From positions 1 through 37,321 of the forward strand of contig PBOJ01000095.1 of the NCBI GenBank assembly GCA_002724315.1: a DNA stretch of 37,321 bases, given 5' to 3'. This document shows positions 17,193 through 26,500 of this stretch, one piece after another; the first letter of the stretch is position 1, and each line of letters begins with the position of its first letter. The notes under the pieces were generated by a model. It saw only the letters and a list, made by a program, of their open reading frames with translations, searched no databases and had not been told where the DNA came from. Source of the DNA: Planctomycetaceae bacterium (GTDB lineage Bacteria; Planctomycetota; Planctomycetia; Planctomycetales; Planctomycetaceae). The position numbers and the translations under genes were made by a program.

Positions 17193-18667
17193 TGACCGTG
17201 ACACTCCCAACATCTACTGCCGGCCGGGTCTGCACCGGTTTCGATCATCCCGCTCAGCTGACACGTCAGCAGTTCCTGAAGAATTTCGGGATGGGCCTGG
17301 GAGCGTTGGCGCTCTCGAGTTCCCTCGGCGACCAGCCGGCTCGCGGCGACGGTGTGCTCGGTGGCACTCACCGTTCGGGACGCATCAAGCGGGTGATCTA
17401 CATGTTCAACAGCGGCGGGCCGTCGCAGATTGAGCTGTTTGATCACAAGCCCGAGCTGAAGAGGTTGCACGGGACCGAGTTGCCCGAGAGTGTCCGCAAG
17501 GGACAACGGTTGACGACGATGACTGGCAGCCAGTCGAGCCTGCCGCTGGCCGGATCGTCGTTTGCCTTCAAGCGGTACGGTGATGGCGGGAACGAGATCA
17601 GCGAACTGACTCCCCACCTGGCCGGTCTCGCCGATGACATCTGCATCATCCGCTCGATGCACACCGAGGCGATCAATCACGGACCGGCGGTGACCTACAT
17701 GCAGACCGGGTCCCAGTTTCCCGGGCGTCCCAGCATGGGGGCGTGGATGGATTACGGGCTGGGAACCGAGAACTCGAACCTGCCGGCCTTCGTCGTGCTG
17801 GTGACCAAGGGCAAGGGGGGCCAGCCGTTGCTGTCCCGGCTGTGGGGCAGTGGTTTCCTGCCGTCGAGATACCAGGGCGTCCGCTTCCGATCGGGCAAGG
17901 ATCCGGTCCTGTACCTGACCAATCCCAACGGCGTCGATGCGTCGGCCCGCCGGTTGATGCTCGATCGGCTCCGCGAGTTGCAGCAGGCTGGAGGACGTTC
18001 CGGAAAACAGGCCAGTGATCCGCTGCTGGAGGCCCGCATCGCGCAGTACGAACTGGCCTTCCGGATGCAGAGGTCGATTCCCGAGGCAACCGACTTCAGC
18101 AGTGAACCCAAGCACATCTTCGACGAGTACGGCAAGGATTCGAAGAACCCCGGCACCTATGCCGCCAACTGCCTGCTGGCGCGGCGGCTGGCCGAACGCG
18201 GTGTCCGTTTCATACAGCTCTACCACCCCGGCTGGGATCAGCACGGTGGACTGCCCGGGGGGATTCGCAACCAGTGCCGCGAAACCGACCAGGCCTCGGC
18301 CGCGCTGGTCACCGACCTGAAGCGTCGCGGGCTGCTCGAGGACACGCTGGTGATCTGGGGCGGAGAGTTCGGTCGCACGTCCTACTGCCAGGGCAAGCTG
18401 GCGCCCAACAACTACGGGCGGGATCATCATCCACGATGTTTCTCGATGTGGATGGCCGGCGGTGGAGGACGGGGCGGGACGACCTACGGACAGACCGATC
18501 CGTTCAGCTACAACATCGCCGAGAACCCGGTCCACATCCACGACCTGCACGCCACCATCCTGCACCTGATGGGAATTGACCACGAACGCCTGACGTTCAG
18601 GTACCAGGGCCGACAGTTCCGCCTGACCGACGTTCACGGCAATGTCATCCAGGACCTGCTGGCCTAG
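17174..18667 (+). CDS. DUF1501 protein (alkaline phosphatase-like fold), partner of the PSD1 gene
   Basis: The product is up to 497 residues. ATG 17174 overlaps the PSD1 gene by 19 bases; GTG 17192 and GTG 17198 are alternatives, and the latter has GAGG 8 bases upstream, so the true start may be 17198. The N-terminus has a Tat-like TRQQFLKNFGMGLGALAL leader. DUF1501 landmarks are MFNSGGPSQIELFDHKP, IIRSMHTEAINHGPAVTYMQ, WDQHGG, VIWGGEFGRTSYCQG, RDHHPRCFSMWMAGGG and NPVHIHDLHATILHLMGI. These match the metal-site pattern of the sulfatase/alkaline phosphatase superfamily; the activity is unknown. PSD1 and DUF1501 are usually paired, as here. Confidence 0.92.
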   Translation: MRDEEVVTVTLPTSTAGRVCTGFDHPAQLTRQQFLKNFGMGLGALALSSSLGDQPARGDGVLGGTHRSGRIKRVIYMFNSGGPSQIELFDHKPELKRLHGTELPESVRKGQRLTTMTGSQSSLPLAGSSFAFKRYGDGGNEISELTPHLAGLADDICIIRSMHTEAINHGPAVTYMQTGSQFPGRPSMGAWMDYGLGTENSNLPAFVVLVTKGKGGQPLLSRLWGSGFLPSRYQGVRFRSGKDPVLYLTNPNGVDASARRLMLDRLRELQQAGGRSGKQASDPLLEARIAQYELAFRMQRSIPEATDFSSEPKHIFDEYGKDSKNPGTYAANCLLARRLAERGVRFIQLYHPGWDQHGGLPGGIRNQCRETDQASAALVTDLKRRGLLEDTLVIWGGEFGRTSYCQGKLAPNNYGRDHHPRCFSMWMAGGGGRGGTTYGQTDPFSYNIAENPVHIHDLHATILHLMGIDHERLTFRYQGRQFRLTDVHGNVIQDLLA

Positions 18668-18721
18668 TCCGACTTGTTCACCAACCGTTGATCATCACCC
18701 CTCCTACCGGGATCGACCGCA

Positions 18722-19681
18722 ATGAAGATCGTCATCTCCGACATGCTCGGATTCGAAGAAGAGCACGACAACTGGATTCTCGAGGCCGCCGGGGACGACA
18801 CGGTCGTCTGTCCCCAGAATGACGAGGAACTGGTGGCTGAACTGGCCGATGCCGAGGTGTTCTTTGGCTACCACTCACCGGAGGTCTTTGCGGCAGCAAA
18901 GAATCTCAAGTGGATGCAGACCACCTCCGCGGGACTCGACATGATGCTGACCCCGGAGGTCCGTGCAATGGGCCTGCAGGTGACCAATGCCAGCGGGCTG
19001 CACGCCGCGCCGGTGGTGGAAACCGCATGGGCCCTGACACTGGCCGTCTCGAGATATCTCAAGCACTTCGGCGAGTGCCAGCAGAAGCACGTCTGGGATC
19101 AGTTCACGCCCTTCGATCTCAACGGTCGTACTGCCGGCGTGGTCGGGCTGGGTGGCATCGGTCGCCGTTACGCCAGGATCGCCGCCGCATTCGGTATGCG
19201 GGTGATCGCTGTCGACAAGCACGCGCCGGAAAAACCTGACGAGGTCGACGAACTGTGGCCACTGGATCGGCTCAACGATCTGTGCGGCGAGGCCGACGTG
19301 GTGATGATCGCCTGTCCGGCCACTTCCGAGACGCAGGGCCTGATCGGAGCCGAACAACTGGCACTGATGAAGCCGACCGGGATCATCGTCAACATCGCCC
19401 GCGGCGGGATCATCGATGAGCCGGCGCTGATCGAGTGTCTGACCGAGGGCCGCATCGCCGGTGCAGGGCTGGACGTCACCAAGATCGAGCCACTGCCCGA
19501 GGATGACCCACTCTGGGACACGCCGCGGTTGGTCATCACTCCGCACATCGCCGGTTGGTCGAATGACCGCTCACGGAGCGTTGTCCAGTTCTTCTGCGAG
19601 AACCTCCGGCGGTACAAGGCGGGCGAGCCGCTGCAGAACCTGGTCGACCAGCAGCAGGGCTACCCGGTGCCCGGTGCCTGA
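18722..19681 (+). CDS. D-2-hydroxyacid dehydrogenase (NAD-dependent)
   Basis: The product is 319 residues from the ATG at 18722. The Rossmann motif GLGGIG is at 142-147 and Asp165 ends the second strand, pointing to NAD rather than NADP. The catalytic triad of the family is present: Arg227 in NIARGG, Glu256 in KIEPLPEDDPLW, and His275 in TPHIAG. It reversibly oxidises a D-2-hydroxyacid in the cytoplasm; the substrate cannot be told (the glyoxylate/hydroxypyruvate reductase-like branch is likely). It lies 54 bases after the DUF1501 gene on the same strand and may share its transcript. There is no clear Shine-Dalgarno site. It is convergent with the propeller gene, with only 5 bases between the stops. 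Confidence 0.92.
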   Translation: MKIVISDMLGFEEEHDNWILEAAGDDTVVCPQNDEELVAELADAEVFFGYHSPEVFAAAKNLKWMQTTSAGLDMMLTPEVRAMGLQVTNASGLHAAPVVETAWALTLAVSRYLKHFGECQQKHVWDQFTPFDLNGRTAGVVGLGGIGRRYARIAAAFGMRVIAVDKHAPEKPDEVDELWPLDRLNDLCGEADVVMIACPATSETQGLIGAEQLALMKPTGIIVNIARGGIIDEPALIECLTEGRIAGAGLDVTKIEPLPEDDPLWDTPRLVITPHIAGWSNDRSRSVVQFFCENLRRYKAGEPLQNLVDQQQGYPVPGA

Positions 19682-19686
19682 ACCGG

Positions 19687-20586
19687 CTACGGCGCCGTCA
19701 CGTCCCAGAGGTAGAAGTCGAATCGTCCTCGGCGTTCGGAAATCGTCAGCAGCCGGCGTCCGTCCGGGTGCCAGACCGGAAAACTGTCCCGCTCGGGATG
19801 CTCGGTCACTCTCCGCAGGTTGGTGCCGTCACGGTCGACGATGTAGACCTCCTGGTTTCCGTCCCGGGCGCTGGTGAAGGCGATCCGTCGACCGTCGGGT
19901 GACCAGGACGGGTAGATGTCGCGGCGAGCCGATTGGATCAGTGGTCGCTGGTTGTCTCCGTCGGCATCCATCAGCCACAGGTCCAGCGCCCCGTTGCGGC
20001 TTGAGCTGAAGACGATTGTCTTGCCGTCGGGCGAGATGTCCGGCCAGCCGTTGATGCCGTTGGAGGCGGTCAGGCTGCGGACGTCCTTGCCCTGGAGGTT
20101 CAGCGAGACAATCTGCTGGCCGCCGGGGGCGTTCATGGTCATCACGATTCGCTTTCCATCCGGCGTGAATCGCGGGGTGCGGACGGTGCTGCGCTGAGCA
20201 CCAGGCGGATCGAAGACGACGTCCTTATTGGTCACACGGTTGCGGATCACCAGTGACAGTTGCCGGGGTCCTCCCGACCGGGCGAAACACTCGACCTTCC
20301 GGTCACGGGAAAAGGCGATGTCGAACTGCGAGTCCGAACCGATCGGGTAATGGAGCGACTGCTTGCCGGTGGCCAGGTCGAGCTGGATGATCGAGACGCG
20401 GTTGGGCTGGTTGTGAGCCGAGAAGACCAGCTTGCGTCCCCCGTCGATGAAGACAGGCGAGAATTTCAGCTGCCCGTCCCGGGTCACTCGCTGCGGACCG
20501 GCCGCTCTCGTGGACGGGGTTGCCACGGCCACCAGGCCGAGGCTGAAGGCGATCAACACCGTGCGAAAAGAAAACGAACCGGTCAT
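19687..20586 (-). CDS. Secreted TolB-like PD40/WD40 beta-propeller protein
   Basis: The product is 299 residues with a signal peptide (VLIAFSLGLVAVATPSTRA). Repeated blades carry the PD40 signature: PRFTPDGKRIVMTMN, PDISPDGKTIVFSSSRNG, PSWSPDGRRIAFTSARDG and PVWHPDGRRLLTISERRG, with LWLMDADGDNQR and VYIVDRDGTNLRR between them. This is the propeller of TolB without TolB's N-terminal domain. It probably binds a protein or ligand in the periplasm. Its ATG at 20586 is 3 bases beyond the stop of the DUF1501 gene, so both are translated from one message and probably act together. Confidence 0.88.
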   Translation of the reverse strand: MTGSFSFRTVLIAFSLGLVAVATPSTRAAGPQRVTRDGQLKFSPVFIDGGRKLVFSAHNQPNRVSIIQLDLATGKQSLHYPIGSDSQFDIAFSRDRKVECFARSGGPRQLSLVIRNRVTNKDVVFDPPGAQRSTVRTPRFTPDGKRIVMTMNAPGGQQIVSLNLQGKDVRSLTASNGINGWPDISPDGKTIVFSSSRNGALDLWLMDADGDNQRPLIQSARRDIYPSWSPDGRRIAFTSARDGNQEVYIVDRDGTNLRRVTEHPERDSFPVWHPDGRRLLTISERRGRFDFYLWDVTAP

Positions 20587-20589
20587 TGG

Positions 20590-21975
20590 TCACACCAGCC
20601 CGTCGATCACGTGTCCGCCGTCCTGCAGCACCTGCAGTTCGGCGCGAGTGGCGGAGGTGGCTCCGGCGAGTTCCAGGATGGTGGTGCCGACCATCGCCGG
20701 GGTGACCGGATCGGTCGCCGGGTGCTCTCCGTTCGGGTCACTTTCGCCGATCACCCGTCCCGGCTGGATGCCGCCACCGGCCCAGACCGAGAAGTAGCAG
20801 TGGGGCCAGTGGTCGCGGGACCCGATGTTGTTGATCCGCGGCGTTCGACCGAACTCGCCCATGCAGCAGACCAGCGTGGTTTCGAGCAGTCCTCGCTGGT
20901 CGAGGTCCTCGAGCAGGGCGCTGAGCGTGCGATCGAGCAGCGGGCCGTGCCAGTCGGCCATCAGTCCGAAGTTGTCCGAGTGCGTGTCCCAGCCGTAGTC
21001 CTTGTTGGGGAACAGCACCTCGACGTACTGGCTCCAGTTGACCTGGACGAACGGCACGCCCGCCTCAACCAGTCGTCGACCCAGCAGGGCACTCTGTCCC
21101 AACGACGTGTGGCCGTAGGCGTCGCGGGTAGCGGATTTTTCCTGCGAGAGATCGAACACCCGGTTGGCATCGATCGACGAGATCAGGTTGTAGGCCCGCT
21201 TGTAGACCGCGTTCCACTTGGCGAAGTCCCGCTGGTCGGCACGGCGACGCAGCGCGTCCAGCTTGGCCAGGACGTCTCGTCGACTGGCCAGGCGATTCTT
21301 GGTCAGGCCCTCGAGCAGGTTCAGCTCGGGGATCGACACCTTGCCGTCCTCGGCACAGTTGAACATGAACGGGTCGTGACCCTTGCCCCAGGTGCCGCCG
21401 CCGTAACCGAAGTTGGGACCGACCCCGTCGCCGATTGGACCACGGGCCAGCGAGATGAAACCGGGGAGGTCGATCGAATCGGCTTCGAGCCGGTGGCGGG
21501 CCCGGTGACGGGCCAGGATCGAGCCGAAGTGCGGTTGGTAGCCCGGGGGACCTCCGCCTCCGCCCTCGCCTCCGTCGGTCGCCGAGTAGCCGGTCATCCC
21601 GATCGACCCGGCCTCGCGGTGGCCGCCGTTGTAATTGATGTTGGTGCGGACGACCGAGAACTTGTTGCTGAGATTGGCCAGACGCGGCAGCAGCTCGGTG
21701 ACTCGCAGACCGGGCGTGCGGGTGTTGATGGCGGCGAACGGTCCGCGGTACAGGTCCGGGGCCTTCGGCTTGGGATCGAACAGGTCCAGATGGCTGGGGC
21801 CTCCGATCAGCCAGACCAGCATCACCGACTTGGCCTTGGGGGCCTCGGCGGCCAGCACCTGCGGGTCGAGTCCCGCCAGGCCCGCGGCGAACGGCAACGC
21901 GGCCGAGGCCTTGAGGAACGAACGCCGGGAGTGGCCCTGGCAGTCACGTGTCTTGAAGCTGCCGAAAGAGAGCAT
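20590..21975 (-). CDS. DUF1501 protein without a PSD1 partner
   Basis: The product is 461 residues from the ATG at 21975, chosen because GGAG lies 6 bases upstream and because it gives a Tat leader, SRRSFLKASAALPFAAGLAG. DUF1501 landmarks are VWLIGGPSHLDLFDPKP, VVRTNINYNGGHREAGSIGM, YGWDTHSDNF, CCMGEFGRTPRIN, SRDHWPHCYFSVWAGGG and NGEHPATDPVTPAMVGTTIL. The glycine-rich segment GGEGGGGGPPG near residue 125 is a loop. Unlike the other two copies it is not next to a DUF1549/DUF1553 gene but is followed at 3 bases by the TolB-like propeller gene. It is divergent from the epimerase-like gene across 149 bases. Confidence 0.92.
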   Translation of the reverse strand: MLSFGSFKTRDCQGHSRRSFLKASAALPFAAGLAGLDPQVLAAEAPKAKSVMLVWLIGGPSHLDLFDPKPKAPDLYRGPFAAINTRTPGLRVTELLPRLANLSNKFSVVRTNINYNGGHREAGSIGMTGYSATDGGEGGGGGPPGYQPHFGSILARHRARHRLEADSIDLPGFISLARGPIGDGVGPNFGYGGGTWGKGHDPFMFNCAEDGKVSIPELNLLEGLTKNRLASRRDVLAKLDALRRRADQRDFAKWNAVYKRAYNLISSIDANRVFDLSQEKSATRDAYGHTSLGQSALLGRRLVEAGVPFVQVNWSQYVEVLFPNKDYGWDTHSDNFGLMADWHGPLLDRTLSALLEDLDQRGLLETTLVCCMGEFGRTPRINNIGSRDHWPHCYFSVWAGGGIQPGRVIGESDPNGEHPATDPVTPAMVGTTILELAGATSATRAELQVLQDGGHVIDGLV

Positions 21976-22124
21976 GACCGACTCCGGTGAAATTGCCTCA
22001 GACTCGAGGCTACCACACCCGGAGAAGCTGCGGCAAGTTGGCGTTGGCAGGGTCACGCAACCGGGGCGAATCTCGTTAGAATGGCCGGCCACCCAATCGG
22101 ACACACCGCCTGAGGACATGACCC

Positions 22125-23033
22125 ATGACGCACCTGATCGATCGACGTGACTTTCTTGCCGGTTCCTCATTGGCCGCTGCCAGCCTGGCCGTTCCCGGCC
22201 TGTTGCCGGCAGCCGACAACGAGAAAAAGAAGAAGCCGCTCTACAAGATTTCGCTCACCCAGTACTCGTTGCACCGCATGATCGGTGGTGGCAAGCTCGA
22301 CAACATGGACTTCACCTCCTTCACCAGGAAGGAGTTCGGCATCACGGCCGTCGAGTACTGGAACCGGCCGTTTTTCAGCAAGGCCAAGGACAAGGCCTAC
22401 GTCGGCCAGATGCGCAAGCGGGCCGATGATGCCGGTGTCGGAGCAACGGTGATCTTGATCGACGGTGAAGGAAACCTGGGTGATCCGGATCAGGCCAAAC
22501 GCAAGAATTCGGTCGAGCGGCACAAGAAGTGGGTCGAGGCGGCCAAGAAACTGGGCTGCCACTCGATCCGCGTCAACGCTCGCTCCAAGGGCAGTTACCA
22601 GGATCAGTTGAAACTGGCTGCCGACGGCCTGAGGATGCTCAGCGAGTTTGCTGCCACGATCAAGATGAACGTGATCGTCGAGAACCACGGCGGACTCTCC
22701 TCCAACGGCAAGTGGCTTTCAGCGGTCATGAAACGCGTCAAGCTGAAGAACTGCGGCACGCTGCCGGACTTCGGCAATTTCGGCAGCTACGATCGCTACC
22801 TCGGCGTTCGGGAACTGATGCCGTTTGCCAAGTCGGTCAGTGCCAAGTCGCACGACTTCGACAAGCAGGGCAACGAGACCCGGACCGATTTCGTGAAGAT
22901 GATGAAGATCGTCGTCGCCGCCGGGTACAGCGACTACGTCGGCATCGAATACGAAGGCGGAAAGCTCTCGGAGGTGGCCGGCGTGCATGCGACCAAGAAG
23001 TTGCTGCTGAAGGTTCGCGAAACGCTTTCGTAG
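22125..23033 (+). CDS. Tat-exported xylose isomerase-like sugar epimerase/isomerase
   Basis: The product is 302 residues from the ATG at 22125. The Tat leader DRRDFLAGSSLAAASLAVPG precedes a TIM-barrel of the AP endonuclease 2/xylose isomerase-like family. Likely metal ligands are Glu186 (VIVENHGG), Asp215 (LPDFGNFG), His243 (KSHDFD) and a Glu in GIEYEGG (275 or 277). KISLTQYSLHRM starts the first strand. Planctomycetes have many exported members of this family; substrates are unknown. TAGAAT at 22077-22082 could be the -10 box. The 4-TM gene follows after 25 bases and the tricorn gene next, so the three may form one operon. Confidence 0.88.
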   Translation: MTHLIDRRDFLAGSSLAAASLAVPGLLPAADNEKKKKPLYKISLTQYSLHRMIGGGKLDNMDFTSFTRKEFGITAVEYWNRPFFSKAKDKAYVGQMRKRADDAGVGATVILIDGEGNLGDPDQAKRKNSVERHKKWVEAAKKLGCHSIRVNARSKGSYQDQLKLAADGLRMLSEFAATIKMNVIVENHGGLSSNGKWLSAVMKRVKLKNCGTLPDFGNFGSYDRYLGVRELMPFAKSVSAKSHDFDKQGNETRTDFVKMMKIVVAAGYSDYVGIEYEGGKLSEVAGVHATKKLLLKVRETLS

Positions 23034-23058
23034 CGCGTGGCGAAAAAAGTCCGCTTCC

Positions 23059-23496
23059 ATGACCCTGCAGCCCACTCTCGCCGCCGTCGTTGTCGCCTAT
23101 GTCGCGATCACCGTATTCGTGATGATCGGCTTCAGCGTGGCCTACAAGTTGTGGCCACGTGGTGCGTTTCAACCGGGCTGTTACGACGTCACGATGTCGT
23201 GGAACCTGCTCTCTCTGGTCCTGGGGTTCTTGGCCGCCGTGCTGGGCGGCTGGATCTGCGTGGTGATCGATGATCAGCCGTGGGCGGCCAGGTCGCTGAT
23301 GATCCTGGTCGCGGTTCTCGGACTGGTTGACGTGGCTGCCGCGGTGAAGAAATCGACGGCCGGGTCGCGACCGCGGGGCGACGATGTCGACAATCGCACG
23401 GCGATGCGGCACGCCCGCAAGCCCGTCTGGGTGGCGGTGACCAATATCCTGGCCGGCATCGCCGGCGTCGCCGTTGCTGACATGTGGCTGACATGA
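23059..23496 (+). CDS. Unknown four-helix membrane protein
   Basis: The product is 145 residues. I do not recognise the family. Four hydrophobic spans are visible at about 7-30, 47-68, 76-95 and 122-143, with a charged, hydrophilic loop (KKSTAGSRPRGDDVDNRT) before the last. It has no cleavable leader, so it is an inner-membrane protein. The start is the ATG at 23059, 25 bases after the epimerase-like gene; the tricorn protease gene starts 44 bases after its stop. The spacing suggests an operon, but no sequence feature reveals its role. Confidence 0.7.
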   Translation: MTLQPTLAAVVVAYVAITVFVMIGFSVAYKLWPRGAFQPGCYDVTMSWNLLSLVLGFLAAVLGGWICVVIDDQPWAARSLMILVAVLGLVDVAAAVKKSTAGSRPRGDDVDNRTAMRHARKPVWVAVTNILAGIAGVAVADMWLT

Positions 23497-23540
23497 CACC
23501 AACGACTCAGATCTCCTGACATTCGAGAAAGACAAGAAAC

Positions 23541-26500
23541 ATGACATTGCGAATGGCCCTGGTGTGGTTGATGGTGGCAGGCCTGTCGGCGGACTCCGTG
23601 GAGGCTGCCGGATTGCGAGGCTACTTCCGTTATCCTTCGGTGCATGACCAGACGGTGGTCTTCACCGCCGAGGGTGACCTGTGGACCGTGTCGCTGGCCG
23701 GCGGACGTGCAGCGCGATTGACCACGCACCTGGCCCAGGAGACCTACCCGCGGATTTCTCCGGACGGCCGGCTGGTCGCTTTTTCCGCCGCCTACGAGGG
23801 AGCCCGTGAGATCTACGTGATGCCACTGGCCGGCGGGCGGCCCCGGCGGTTGACCTTCGACGGCGAATCGTCACGGGTTGTTGGCTGGGCACCTGATGGG
23901 CGTGTCGCCTACGCCACCCGGCACTACTCGACGTTGCCCAACACCCAGATGGTGCTGGTTCATCCCGAAACCCTGGACATCGAGCGGGTACCGCTCGAAC
24001 AGGCCAGCCAGGCTGCATGGGGGGCCGACGGCAAGACGCTGTTCTTCACACGGCTCTCCAAGCAGGGCAGCAGCACCAAGCGATACAAGGGCGGCACGGC
24101 CGAGACGCTCTGGCGTTTCGGGCCGAAGACCCCAGAGGCAATCCCCTTGACGGCCAATTACACCGGGACCAGCCGAGATCCGATGGTCTGGAATGGACGC
24201 CTGTACTTTGCCTCCGACCGCGACGGCACGATGAACCTGTGGGTGATGGATACCAACGGCACCGCCAAACCGCAGCAACTGACCCGGCACCGTGGTTTCG
24301 ACGTGCTGCGGCCGGCGCTCTCGGAGGGCCGCATCGTTTATCAGTGGGGAGCCGATCTCAGGGTCTACGACATCGGCGAAGAGACCGACCGGAAAATCGG
24401 GATCACGCTGCCGTCGGACTTTGACCAGACGCGAGAAAAGTGGATCGAGAAACCCATCGAATACCTCACCGCCCTGGACCTCTCGCCCGATGGCGACCGG
24501 GTCGCTGTGACCACTCGTGGCAACGTCTTCATCCTGCCGACGAAGCCCGGTCGACGGATTCACCTGACCCGCAATCCGGGCACTCGGTACCGCGGTGCCC
24601 GCTTCTCGGCCGACGGAAAGTCGCTGGTGGCTTTGTCGGATGCGACCGGCGAATTCGAGTTCTACCGATTGCCCGCCAACGGGATCGACCCGGCGAAGAA
24701 ACTGTCCGCCGATGGCAAGGTCTTCCGTTACTTCCCGGTTCCCAGTCCCGACGGCAAGTTCGTGGCCTACCGCGACAAGAACTACGAGTTGTGGCTGTTG
24801 GATGTGGCCGGCGGGAAATCTCGGAGGATCGCCAGGTCCGAGAACTACAATTTCTCGTGGCTGTCCTGGTCGCCGGACAGCCGATGGTTGGCCTACGTCG
24901 TTGCCGCCGAGAACAGCAATGACCGTATCCATCTTCACGACGTCAAGAAGATGGTCGATTCGCCGGTCACCTCGGATCGGTACGACAGTTACTCGCCCAC
25001 CTGGAGTTCGGACGGACGCTTCCTGTATTTCCTCTCGGACCGGAACTTCGAGTCGCTGGTCACCAGCCCCTGGGGACCCAGGCAGCCGGAGCCGTTCTTT
25101 GATCGCACCACTCAGATCTTTGAACTTTCACTCGTCAAGAAACAGCGGTCGCCGTTCCAGCCGAAGGAGGACCTGGGGGAGGATCGGCCGGAGGACGCCA
25201 AGAGCAAGACGCAGAAAGCGGACACGAAGCCGTTGCGGCTTGATCTCGATGGCATCGCCGCCCGGATTTCCCTGGTCCCGGTCCCTGCCGGCAACTACAC
25301 GACCCTGTCGGCCACCGACAAGCACCTGTACTTTGTCTCGAGATCCACGACGAAGAAACGCACGAGGACCCTGCAGGCCATTCGTCGCGATGCGGAAGCC
25401 AAGCCGGTCACGGTGTTGTCCGATATCAAGTCGTTCCGCGTGTCAGGCAACCGCAAGAAGGTCCTGGTGCACAAGGACGACAACCTGCATGTCTTTGACG
25501 CATCGGGATCCGCGCCGAAGTCGTTGAGCAAGTCTCGCGTCAGCCTTTCGGGTTGGCGGATGTCCGTCGATCCGACGACCGAGTGGCGGCAGATGTTCGT
25601 CGATGCGTGGCGGATGGAGCGAGATTACTTCTACGACCCCAACCTCCACGGCGTCGACTGGAAGGAAGTGCTCGAACGGCACTTGCCGCTGGTGGACCGG
25701 GTGACCGACCGGGCCGAGCTCAACGACCTGATCTCCCAGATGGTCGGGGAACTCGAGGCCCTGCACATCTACGTCCGCGGAGGCGATCACCGCGACGCCG
25801 ATGACGGCGTATCGATTGGCCAACTGGGTGCGGTGCTCCGGAGGGACGCTGACCGGGGTGGCTACGTTGTTGAACACGTTTACCGAACCGATCCGGATCT
25901 TCCCGACCAGGTCTCGCCCTTGTCCAAGCCGGGTGTCGAGGTGGAGGCGGGCGCGGTGATCGAATCGATCGACGGCGTTTCCACGCTTTCGGTCGATCAC
26001 ATCAATGTGCTGCTGAGAAACAAGTCGGGTCGAAAGGTGCTGTGTTCGGTTCGCGATCCGCGAGCCAAGGCCCCTCGCCGCGTCATCGTCGAACCGGTCT
26101 CCTCCAGCCGGGCCGCCGATCTCCGCTATGACCAATGGGAATACACCCGTCGGCTGGCGGTCGAGAAATCGGGGAAGGGCAAGGTCGGTTACGTGCACCT
26201 GCGAGCGATGGGACGCACGAACATCGCCGAGTGGGCACGGCACTACTACCCGGTCTTTCAACGGCAGGGGCTGGTCATCGATGTTCGCCACAACCGTGGC
26301 GGCAACATTGACAGCTGGATTCTCGAAAAGCTGCTTCGTAAGGCGTGGTTCTACTGGAAGCCGCGTGTCGGCAAGCCGTATTGGAACATGCAGTACGCCT
26401 TCCGGGGACACCTGGTCGTGTTGTGTAACGAGAAGACGGCTTCGGACGGCGAGGCGTTCACCGAGGGGTTTCGCAGGCTGGGGATGGGACGCGTGATCGG

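Noticed and set aside
14727..17213. Long open frame on the minus strand (828 codons) opposite the PSD1 gene
   Set aside because: It mirrors the strong codon bias of the plus-strand gene, shows no domain or leader, and the plus-strand product is clearly PSD1.
20260..21990. 576-codon plus-strand open frame opposite the DUF1501/TolB-like operon
   Set aside because: Composition is Arg/Gly/Asp/Val-rich without motifs; it is an antisense shadow of two certain genes.
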